A stretch of DNA of 64,000 bases, taken from contig NZ_CP107533.1 in NCBI RefSeq assembly GCF_025813715.1, forward strand, positions 35,760 to 99,759, read 5' to 3'. Positions 50,208 through 57,924 of this stretch are shown here, in pieces. The number at the start of each line of letters is the position of its first letter. The stretch's first letter is position 1. The notes beneath the pieces were generated by a model. The model did not search any database. It was not told the DNA's origin and was given only the letters and a program-made list of their open reading frames with translations. The DNA comes from Methylobacterium sp. FF17. Its GTDB lineage: Bacteria > Pseudomonadota > Alphaproteobacteria > Rhizobiales > Beijerinckiaceae. The position numbers and the translations under genes are program-made.

Positions 50208-50306
50208 GGGCCGGAGCAAAGCGGAGGACGGCCCCTGGCCGTCGATTTTGCCTCGCGATGCAAAGCCGCCGTCAGGCGGCGGCGGAAAATCGTCGGCCGG
50301 GGCCAT
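50208..50306. repeat. structured repeat, copy 2
   Basis: GGGCCGGAGCAAAGCGGAGGAC, then CGATTTTGCC...GGCGGAAAATCG as the main stem with an inner GCCGCCGTCAGGCGGC hairpin, then GGCCGG. It matches copy 1 at 46203-46296 in order and sequence of the outer parts, while the inner loop differs. Both copies lie in the same direction and upstream of a minus-strand gene. The 337-bp gap 50081-50417 holds no gene otherwise. Confidence 0.6.
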
Positions 50307-50417
50307 TGCGCCCAAGGTCCCCGGCCCGGCACAAGTCGCCCTCTGAAGAAGGCCGTGGACGCAGGTCCTCTCACGGCCCGGGGCAGCCCGCCGCTCGCCC
50401 CCAAGGCTCATGACCGC

Positions 50418-51476
50418 TCAGGCCGCCGCCGCCTCCTCGAAGCGCAGGTGCGCCACCGCATCGTTCGGGTCGAGCTGCGGCGCCAGATGCAGGGCGAGAT
50501 CGCGCGGGCCGAGGTGGCACAGGTCGCGGTTGAAGTCGTCCTCGCGCGGGATCAGTTCGGTCACCAGGATCCCCTCGGCCTCGGCGCGGCGGCGCAGGAT
50601 CCCCGCCCCTCGCCCGCCGGCCTCGTCGGCGTCGCGGGCGATGTAGAGGTGGCGCAGGCCGGGCGGAAGGATCAGGGCGCCGAGGTGCCCGGCCGAAAGA
50701 GCCGCGACGTGCGGCACGTCCGGCATCAGCCTGTGGACCGACAGCACCGACTCGGTGCCCTCGCCCGCGACCAGCAGGTGAGGCACGGTTCCGCCAAAGC
50801 GCACGCCGTGGCCGAGCAGGTTCCCGAGCGACCGCCGGGGCTTGGGGAGATCCGCCTTGCCGCGCCCGTCCGGGGCGAGCCAGGTCCGGCCGACGCCGGT
50901 GACGGCGCCCGACAGGTCGGTGACGGTCGCCAGCAGGGCCGGATGCCACGTGTCCGGGCCCGGGGCCTTGCGGGACGCCCGGTACAGGCAGCGCGGGTGG
51001 AAGCGGAGCGCAGCCAGACTGAGCGCGTGCTCGAGCCCGCGCGAGCGCAGGTAGGCCGCCGCCGGCGTGCCGGCGAGCAGCCGGCCGTGGCGCAGCAGGC
51101 GCCGGGCCGACTCGGTCGTATCGCGCGCCTCCGGAAGCGGGCGGGTCCGCTCCGGCTCGGGTGGCAGGGGCAGGCGCAGGAACGCCCGCGCCTCGGCAAG
51201 AGCATCCTTCCAGCCGTCGCCGCGCTGGATCCGGATCAGGTCGAGCAGGTCGCCGTGCTCGGCCGTGGCCGCATCCTGCCACCGCCCGCGGGCGCCCTTG
51301 CCGCTGGCCGGACCGGTCAGGCGCACGTAGAGCGACCCGCCTTGCGTGTTGTGGACGTCGCCGACGCACCAGTACCGGCCGGAGCGATGTCCGTTGGAGA
51401 GGTAGCGGCGGCAGAAAGCCTCGACGTTCTCGGCGAGCTGGCGGGCGATCTCCGCGGCGGGGGGTAGGGTCGACAT
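50418..51476 (-). CDS. Toprim-domain primase-like protein
   Basis: A 352-residue protein. The N-terminus (IARQLAENVEAFCRRYLSNGHRSGRYWCVGDVHNTQGGSLYVRL) resembles DUF7146-type DNA-primase-related proteins. The C-terminal Toprim domain has HLLVAGEGTESVLSVHRL (catalytic Glu) and LRHLYIARDADEAGGRGAG (the D-x-D motif). Such plasmid proteins may prime single-stranded DNA after conjugation. It lies 26 bases downstream of the big helicase gene, so the two are probably one transcript. Confidence 0.8.
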   Translation of the reverse strand: MSTLPPAAEIARQLAENVEAFCRRYLSNGHRSGRYWCVGDVHNTQGGSLYVRLTGPASGKGARGRWQDAATAEHGDLLDLIRIQRGDGWKDALAEARAFLRLPLPPEPERTRPLPEARDTTESARRLLRHGRLLAGTPAAAYLRSRGLEHALSLAALRFHPRCLYRASRKAPGPDTWHPALLATVTDLSGAVTGVGRTWLAPDGRGKADLPKPRRSLGNLLGHGVRFGGTVPHLLVAGEGTESVLSVHRLMPDVPHVAALSAGHLGALILPPGLRHLYIARDADEAGGRGAGILRRRAEAEGILVTELIPREDDFNRDLCHLGPRDLALHLAPQLDPNDAVAHLRFEEAAAA

Positions 51477-51502
51477 GGTGGCCTCCCGGTCCGGTCGCGG
51501 TA

Positions 51503-54500
51503 TTAAGCGTGGCCTTTGGCGTTTGTGCAACGCAGCAGCGGATGACGGTCGAGCAGAGCCGTCAGGATCGCCGGCCCGCGCTCCCCGGCGGGGATGAACA
51601 GGCGGGTGCGCCAAGCGATCACCTCGGCGAACAGCCCGAGCGCCTTCAGGCCAGCCCGGGCGCTGTCGCTCGCCCCGATCAGCTCGACCCGGTCCTCGCC
51701 CATCACCCGCACGCGCCGGACCTGCAGGCCGCCGGTGAGTTCCAGGCCGGCCCGGCCGGAGAGCAGGGCGGCGAAGGCCTCGGCCGGAGCCATGGCGGTG
51801 CCGGCGCCGAGGCCGAGCCGCTCGCGGGTGACGGGCAGGTCCTCGGGCTCGACGACGCGGCCGACGATGCGCTCGCCCGCGTCGGTCACGAGGCGGAACA
51901 CACGCATGTCGATGCCCGGCAGCCGGTCCCAGATCGGCAGGAGCAGGCCGGTGACGACGTGCAGGGTGCGCTCCTCGAATTCGGGCAGGCTGGCGAGTTC
52001 GCCGCTCCAGGCGGCCCGGAACGCGGCCGCGCCGGCCTCCCTGAACTGCGAGCGGTCGAACTGGTCCCGGTCGAGGATCTGGCGCTGGAGCGGACGCACC
52101 AGGCGCACCCGCGCCACCACCGAGCCGTCCTCCCGGGTCTCGCTCGCCGCGCGACCGGCGAGCGCCGGGCGGCCGGACTTGGCGTTGACCACCGGCTGAT
52201 AGCCCTCCGCGATCAGGTCGAGGGCGGCATCGAGGTCGAGCGGCTTGAGCCGGCGCCGCTCGGCAATGGTGAGGAGATGTGTGCGGGCGCCGCTGCGGGG
52301 ATGGGTGTAGGCCACCGCGCGGTCGGTGACCGTGAACGACTCGGCGGTGAGCACCTCGACCCCGACATCGTAGACCCCGGCGCTGATCGCGCCCTCGATC
52401 ACCAGGGCCAGGCGCTCCTCGAACGCCTCGAACAGGCGGTTCTGGACGGCGATGCGCAGCGCCAGGACGCGGTTGAGGAAGCGGCCGATCGGCGGCAGCT
52501 CGTCGAGCAGGCCCCCGGTCTCGCTGGTGAGCGCCAGCCCGGTCATCGCCTCGAATTCCTTGAGCGGGCAGCCGGCGATCTCGCCCCGCACGATCGCCCA
52601 GTAGAGCTGGCGCAGGGCCGTGGCGGCGTAGGGTCCCTCCAGGTTGTCCTCGGGCCGGAACAGGCCCTGGCCGCCGGTCTGGCGCTGGCCCCGCGTGATC
52701 GCCCCGAGCGTGTCGAGGCGGCGCGCGATGGTGGAGAGGAAGCGCTTCTCGCCCTTCACGTCGGTGGTGACCGGCCGGAACAGCGGGGCCTGCGCCTGGT
52801 TCGTGCGGTTGGTGCGGCCCAACCCCTGCACCGCGGCGTCGGCCTTCCAGCCGGCCTCCAGCAGGTAGTGGACGCGCAGGCGCTGGTTCTTCGCGCCCCG
52901 GTCGGCATGGTAGCTGCGCCCGGTGCCGCCGGCATCGGAGAACACCAGGATCCGCTTCTCGTCGTCCTGGAAGGCCTGGGTCTCGCTGAGATTGGCCGCA
53001 CCCGGCCGGTTCTGGAGCACGAGGCGGTCGACCCCGTCCTTGCCCGTCCGGCGCACGATCCGGCGCGAGCGGCCGGTCACCTCGGCGACGGCGTCGGTGC
53101 CGAAGTGCTGCACCAACTGATCGAGCGCCGATTGCACGGGGGCGAGGGCGCACAGGTGCTCGATCAGGGCGTCGCGGCGCTCGACCGCCTCGCGGCATTG
53201 CACGGGCCGACCCTCGGCGTCGATGACCGGCCGGGACAGGATCGTGCCGCCCTCGTCGGTGTAGGGCTCGTAGAGCTGGGTCGGGAAGGCGCTGGCGAGG
53301 TACTCCATGACGTACTCGCGCGGCGTGACGTCGACCTGAAGGTCGCCCCATTCGTCCGAGGGGATCTGGGCCAGGCGCCGCTCCATCAGCGCCTCGCCGG
53401 TCGAGACGATCTGGACGACGGCGGCGTGGCCTTCCGCGATCCCGGCCTCGACCGCCGCGATCAGGGAGGGGCACTTCATCGCCGTGAGCAGGTGGTTGAA
53501 GAAGCGCTGCTTGCTCGACTCGAAGGCCGAGCGCGCCGCGGACTTGGCCGCCCGGTTCAGCGTTCCGGACGCGCCGGTGACGCCCGAGGCCTTGAGCGCC
53601 GCATCGAGGTTGGTGTGGATCACCTGGAAGGCGTCGGCGTAGGCATCATAGATCGCCGTCTGCTCGGGGGTCAGCCTGTGCTCGAGCATCTCGACCTCGA
53701 CGCCGGCATAGGACAGCGAGCGGGCGGTGTAGAGGCCGAGCGCCTTCAGGTCGCGGGCCAGAACCTCCATCGCCGCGAGCCCGCCCTGCTGCATGGCGGT
53801 CACGAAATCGGATCGGGTCGGGAACGGGAAGCTGCCCCCGCCCCACAGGCCGAGGCGGTGGGCGTAGGCCAGCTTCTCGACCGTGACGGCTCCGGTGGCG
53901 CTGACGTAGAGCACCCGGGCGTCGGGCAGGCGGTACTGGAGCGCCAGCCCCGCCTTGCCCTGCTGCGAGGCCTCGACCACGCCGCGGTCCCCGGAGCCGG
54001 CGGCGGCGTTGGCGAGCTGGTGGGCCTCGTCGAGGGCGATCACGCCGTCGAAGTCCGGCCCGAGCCAATCGCAGACCTGGTCGAGGCGCGAGCCGGCACC
54101 GTTGCGGCCCGCCCCGCGCAGGGTGGCGAAGGTCGTGAACAGGATGCCTTCCGAGAGCGTCACCGGCTTGCCGGGGGCGAAGCGGGAGAGCGGCACGATC
54201 TGGAGCGGCTCGCGGCCGAGATGGCGCCAGTCGCGCTGGGCGTCCTCCAGCAGCGCGTCGGATTTCGACACCCACAGCGCCCGGCGCCGGCCGGAGAGCC
54301 AGTTGTCGAGGATGATCCCGGCGACCTGGCGGCCCTTGCCGGCGCCGGTGCCGTCGCCGAGGAAGAAGCCCTGGCGGAAGCGCACCGCACCCTCCGCACC
54401 CGCGGCCGCGGCCGCGGCCGCGAGGACGGTGCCGGTCTCGTCGACGGTCCAGTGGCCGGGCAGGTGGCGAGCATGGGCGGCGCCGGCGTAGATCACCGTC

Positions 54501-55885
54501 TCGATCTGGCAGTCCGAGAGCAGGCCGGTCTCGACGACCGACGCCGGCAGGCGGGGGGCGTGGCTCGGCCGGGGCAGGCGCACCGAGGCCATCGCGGTCG
54601 ACTGGACGAGCGGGGTCGGGTGCGGCTGGCCGCCGTCGATGCGCAGCGTCTCCAGCGCATAGTCCTCGTACAGCGCCGCCTCCGCCGCGAGCGTGGCGGG
54701 CAGCGCCTCGATCACCGTGTAGGCGATCGGCTCGGCGCTCTTGGCCGCCACCGCCGCAGCGGGCGCTGATCGCGGTGCGGACGGGCGGACGGCAACCATG
54801 CGCGGTGCGAGTCCGACACGGCGGGACAGGCCGGGGATGATGCGGCGGGGGTCCGGAGCTGGGGCCGGCGCGAAGCGCGGCGGGACACCGGCCAGGACCG
54901 CGTCCAGCAGCGCGGCAGGATCCTGGCTCAGCCCGAGCGGCGCCGTGGGCTCACTCACCTCACCGGCCGGGGCACGGTCGAATACCGACAGGCGCACGTC
55001 GACGGTGGTGCCGTGCTTCGCATAGGCGCGGCCCGACAGGCCGGCGGAGAACACCAGCCGCCCGCCCCGCTCAGCCAGCGCCGCGAAGGCGGCGGCGCTG
55101 GACGGGCGATCGGGGCGGAAACTCTCGCCGGTGATGGCGACCAGGCGTCCTCCGGGGGCAAGGCGCGACAGCGCCGCGCGCAGGTGGTCGGCGGTGGCGT
55201 CGCGGTAGCGGCCCTCGACATGCGCCGCGACCGAGAAGGGCGGGTTCATCAGCACCACGTCGGGGACCACGTCCGGGTCGAGCCGGTCGTGGATCTGGGC
55301 CGCGTCGAGCTGCGTGACGGCGCCGGCCGGGTACAGCGCCCGCAGCAGGCCCGCGCGGGTCTGGGCCAGTTCGTTGAGGTGGAGGCGTGCGCCGGCGAGC
55401 TCGGCGTGGACCGCGAGCAGGCCGGTGCCGGCCGAGGGCTCCAGCAGCGCCTCGCCCGGCCGCAGGCCGGCCGCGAGCGCGGCGACGTAGCCGATCTCCA
55501 GCGGGGTCGAGAATTGCTGGAACGCCTCGCTCTCCTCGGAGCGGCGGGTCTGGGTCGGCAGCAGGCCGGCGATCCGGCCGAGCATGGCCAGCCGCGCGGC
55601 CGGAGACCCGGCCTTGGCCCGGATCGCCGGCCAGAACCGGCGCAGGAACAGGGTCTGGGCGACCTCGCCGGCCTCGTAGGCGTCCTTCCACAGCCAGAGG
55701 CCGTCGGCGTCGCTGCCGCCGCAGGCGGCCTCCATGGCGCCGCGCAGGGCGCCCGTCTCGAGCGCCCTGCCCTGCGCGAATTGATCGGCGAGGCGCGAGG
55801 CGGCCTGCAGGATCGCGGCCGGGGCCGGGCTTGGGCTGAGGGCGGTGCTGTCCTGGACGTGCTGGGCGAGGATGGAGATGTTCAC
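51503..55885 (-). CDS. DNA methylase fused to strawberry-notch-type SF2 helicase
   Basis: A 1460-residue protein. Residues about 120-330 are an adenine-type methyltransferase: SAM-binding LEPSAGTG (148-155) and catalytic NPPF (214-217). Residues about 500-850 are a strawberry-notch AAA/SF2 domain with Walker A-like GDGTGAGKGRQ near 515 and DEAH near 618. The SNO C-terminal helicase follows: ILVFSDAGGTGRSYHAD and GLGRTNRTNQAQAP near 1025. It lies upstream of the Toprim gene. Such fusions occur on alphaproteobacterial plasmids and phages; roles proposed include DNA modification against restriction, or replication. Both halves keep their motifs. Confidence 0.85.
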   Translation of the reverse strand: MNISILAQHVQDSTALSPSPAPAAILQAASRLADQFAQGRALETGALRGAMEAACGGSDADGLWLWKDAYEAGEVAQTLFLRRFWPAIRAKAGSPAARLAMLGRIAGLLPTQTRRSEESEAFQQFSTPLEIGYVAALAAGLRPGEALLEPSAGTGLLAVHAELAGARLHLNELAQTRAGLLRALYPAGAVTQLDAAQIHDRLDPDVVPDVVLMNPPFSVAAHVEGRYRDATADHLRAALSRLAPGGRLVAITGESFRPDRPSSAAAFAALAERGGRLVFSAGLSGRAYAKHGTTVDVRLSVFDRAPAGEVSEPTAPLGLSQDPAALLDAVLAGVPPRFAPAPAPDPRRIIPGLSRRVGLAPRMVAVRPSAPRSAPAAAVAAKSAEPIAYTVIEALPATLAAEAALYEDYALETLRIDGGQPHPTPLVQSTAMASVRLPRPSHAPRLPASVVETGLLSDCQIETVIYAGAAHARHLPGHWTVDETGTVLAAAAAAAGAEGAVRFRQGFFLGDGTGAGKGRQVAGIILDNWLSGRRRALWVSKSDALLEDAQRDWRHLGREPLQIVPLSRFAPGKPVTLSEGILFTTFATLRGAGRNGAGSRLDQVCDWLGPDFDGVIALDEAHQLANAAAGSGDRGVVEASQQGKAGLALQYRLPDARVLYVSATGAVTVEKLAYAHRLGLWGGGSFPFPTRSDFVTAMQQGGLAAMEVLARDLKALGLYTARSLSYAGVEVEMLEHRLTPEQTAIYDAYADAFQVIHTNLDAALKASGVTGASGTLNRAAKSAARSAFESSKQRFFNHLLTAMKCPSLIAAVEAGIAEGHAAVVQIVSTGEALMERRLAQIPSDEWGDLQVDVTPREYVMEYLASAFPTQLYEPYTDEGGTILSRPVIDAEGRPVQCREAVERRDALIEHLCALAPVQSALDQLVQHFGTDAVAEVTGRSRRIVRRTGKDGVDRLVLQNRPGAANLSETQAFQDDEKRILVFSDAGGTGRSYHADRGAKNQRLRVHYLLEAGWKADAAVQGLGRTNRTNQAQAPLFRPVTTDVKGEKRFLSTIARRLDTLGAITRGQRQTGGQGLFRPEDNLEGPYAATALRQLYWAIVRGEIAGCPLKEFEAMTGLALTSETGGLLDELPPIGRFLNRVLALRIAVQNRLFEAFEERLALVIEGAISAGVYDVGVEVLTAESFTVTDRAVAYTHPRSGARTHLLTIAERRRLKPLDLDAALDLIAEGYQPVVNAKSGRPALAGRAASETREDGSVVARVRLVRPLQRQILDRDQFDRSQFREAGAAAFRAAWSGELASLPEFEERTLHVVTGLLLPIWDRLPGIDMRVFRLVTDAGERIVGRVVEPEDLPVTRERLGLGAGTAMAPAEAFAALLSGRAGLELTGGLQVRRVRVMGEDRVELIGASDSARAGLKALGLFAEVIAWRTRLFIPAGERGPAILTALLDRHPLLRCTNAKGHA

Positions 55886-56057
55886 GCGCGGCCTCCTGTC
55901 GGGCTCACGCCGGACCGCAAGTTCTCTCTGCCCTGCCGCCGGCTCGCCCGCCGGCCGGCCTCCTCTTCCTCTCTATCCGCGGACGGATGTACTGGCACGC
56001 GCCGTGCCAGACCCTGCGCCATCGCAGGTCCCGTGGGAGAGTTCTGTTTTAGACCTT

Positions 56058-56642
56058 ATGACGATTGACATAGCGAAGGTCTCTGTCATCTCAGTCATGG
56101 AAGGCCCGGCAAGAGGCGGGAGGATTCGACGGTTGGAACGGCCGCAGGCGAGCGACGGCGATCGGGTCGTGACCCTCACGGCCAGGATCGTGAAGGCCTA
56201 TCTGGCCGGCAACGCCCTGACTCCGCAGGCCCTGGTCGCGGTCCTGCGCGCGGTGGCGGAGGCGATCGGGCAGCTCCACCGGCATGAGAACGATCCGAGC
56301 GCGATCCGCCGGCCGACGCGACAGCAGATCCGCGACTCGATCGGGGACGACTTCCTGGTCAGCTTCGAGGACGGCCAGCGCTATCGGATGCTCAAGCGCC
56401 ATCTGACGAAGTGCGGCCTCACGCCCGAGGCGTACCGGGAGAAGTGGGGCCTGCCGAAGGACTATCCGATGGTCCCGGCCTTCTACACGCGCAAGCGCGC
56501 CGCCCTCGCCAGGCGGACGAAGCTCGGGCAGTACGATCGCAGCACGGCCAAGCCTCGGTCGGATCATGCCCTCAGGGCCGCGGCCAAAGCTGCGGCCCAG
56601 GGCGCCGATCCGCGCGCGACCGAAGCGGCTTACGGGGCCTGA
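56058..56642 (+). CDS. Ros/MucR-family regulator with changed zinc site
   Basis: A 194-residue MucR-like protein. LTARIVKAYLAGNALTPQALVAVLRAV is the N-terminal helix set; RYRMLKRHLTKCGLTPEAYREKWGLPKDYPMV is the conserved core. The zinc-finger Cys of Ros (CLEC/CLED) is Ser here (VSFEDG), the KRH His is kept, and the last His is replaced by Cys with one residue lost. Some rhizobial Ros homologues are known to fold without zinc. Start is ATG 56058; ATG 56097 is possible. MucR proteins silence horizontally acquired or AT-rich genes. Confidence 0.8.
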   Translation: MTIDIAKVSVISVMEGPARGGRIRRLERPQASDGDRVVTLTARIVKAYLAGNALTPQALVAVLRAVAEAIGQLHRHENDPSAIRRPTRQQIRDSIGDDFLVSFEDGQRYRMLKRHLTKCGLTPEAYREKWGLPKDYPMVPAFYTRKRAALARRTKLGQYDRSTAKPRSDHALRAAAKAAAQGADPRATEAAYGA

Positions 56643-56645
56643 TGG

Positions 56646-57050
56646 TCACGGAACAGTGTCAAGGTCGGTCTGCCGAAACTCGTCGGCGGTCGCCAGGATC
56701 GGCACGCGGTAGTATTTCGCCGAGGCGTAATGCAGGCAGTCGCCGAGATTGAGGCCCCGGCGCCCGGCTCGGTAGCGATGCGCGGCGGACAGGGCGAGCG
56801 TCGTGGCGCGCTTGGCCGGTGGCAGGTCGCGGATCTCGATCCCACGTGCCTCGAGGAACTCCAGGATGATCGGCTGGACGGCCTCGAGCGGCAGCGCGAA
56901 CTTGTCCTGACGCGCCAGCGGCAGCGCCGCCTCGAGCACGGCGACCGGCGAGGTCATCCGCTTGGCCGCGCCGGCGATGGCGTCGGACACGCGCTCCGCC
57001 TCCGGTTCGTCCGAGAGGAGCGCGACGATCGCCGAGGCATCGACGAACAT
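56646..57050 (-). CDS. vapC: VapC PIN-domain toxin
   Basis: A 134-residue PIN protein: MFVDASAIVALLSDEPEAER at the start, MTSPVAVLEAALPLAR in the middle and GLNLGDCLHYASAKYYRVPILATADEF near the end, so all acidic motif residues are present. It belongs to the Rv0624/FitB-like group and differs from the two PIN toxins at the left end. Its ATG shares a base with the VapB stop (TGATG). It converges with the mucR-like gene, 3 bp apart. Confidence 0.85.
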   Translation of the reverse strand: MFVDASAIVALLSDEPEAERVSDAIAGAAKRMTSPVAVLEAALPLARQDKFALPLEAVQPIILEFLEARGIEIRDLPPAKRATTLALSAAHRYRAGRRGLNLGDCLHYASAKYYRVPILATADEFRQTDLDTVP

Positions 57051-57295
57051 CAGCGCTCCCCCCACATCTCGTCGAAGGCCTCGCGCGGCAGCGGCGCGCG
57101 TGCAGCCTCGGCGAGCGCCACACCGTGCTTCTCGCGAAGGCGCGCCGCCGTCTCGCGCGGCGTTTCGGTGTTGCGTCGGCGCTCGATCGCCTCTCTCATG
57201 GCAATGACGATCGCCTCGGTGATCCCGACCCCCGCAAGCTCGGCGAACCTGCGCGTCAGCGCATCGGCCTCGGGGTTGTTGACGTTGATCGGCAT
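57050..57295 (-). CDS. vapB: VapB antitoxin
   Basis: An 81-residue protein: MPINVNNPEADALTRRFAELAGVGITEAIVIAMREAIERRR is the ribbon-helix-helix part of VapB/PSK-type antitoxins, and ARAPLPREAFDEMWGER the toxin-binding end. The start fits the family; an in-frame ATG 45 bases upstream would add an atypical N-terminus. The AT-rich block just upstream is the likely operator-promoter. Confidence 0.82.
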   Translation of the reverse strand: MPINVNNPEADALTRRFAELAGVGITEAIVIAMREAIERRRNTETPRETAARLREKHGVALAEAARAPLPREAFDEMWGER

Positions 57296-57430
57296 CCCGG
57301 CCTCCGGCTGGAAATCCTGATGTAGACATGTAGATTGCAAAATCTACATGAGCAACGGTCGGGGGTGAAGCGGAGCCGCGTGCGCCGGGTCGGGCTCGCC
57401 GTCGGCGTCGCCCGCCAGGAACCGCAGCGT

Positions 57431-57736
57431 TCAGGCCGCCTTGACGTCGCGCCACCACGCGATGCGTTCGTCGCGGCTGGCGTTGGCGAGGCGCATCAGG
57501 AGATCGCCGTGGCAGGGTAGCGGCGCGCACCAGCACACGAGATCGCACCCGCGCAGCTCGTCGAGCGCCCGCAGCAGATGATGCTGGTCAGCCAGCCAAC
57601 GCTCGTACCTCGCGATCACCGTCGCGCGGTCGCCGTCGCGGCCGATCACGAACGGATTCCCCCACTTCGATCCTCGGCCGATGGAGATGGCCCGGGCCGG
57701 CAGGCCGGTGTGGCGTTTGTTCAGAACTCGACACAT
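57431..57736 (-). CDS. DUF4326 protein
   Basis: A 101-residue protein with the DUF4326 signature: AISIGRGSKWGNPFVIGRDGDRATVIARYERWL and the Cys/His motif DLVCWCAPLPCHGDLL. The function is unknown; such proteins are common on plasmids and phages. It lies downstream of the ParB-like gene on the same strand with a 188-bp gap. Confidence 0.75.
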   Translation of the reverse strand: MCRVLNKRHTGLPARAISIGRGSKWGNPFVIGRDGDRATVIARYERWLADQHHLLRALDELRGCDLVCWCAPLPCHGDLLMRLANASRDERIAWWRDVKAA

Positions 57737-57924
57737 CGTCCCGGTCCCCGCTCGCTGGAGCGGACGGGCGACCGCGAACGAGCGGCCGGGGTCACGCGAG
57801 CCCCCGGGCGACGCGGAAACGGCTTGCCCGTTGACCCCGGCCGCGGCGCGGCCATGCGGGAGGGCGGAAGCGAACGGGGCCGGACGGGTGCGGGCCGAGA
57901 CGCGCACCCATCCGAGCCCGACAC

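Noticed and set aside
51161..54769. 1202-codon plus-strand ORF
   Set aside because: Antisense to the methylase-helicase gene, whose motifs are all in the other frame; composition is that of a shadow.
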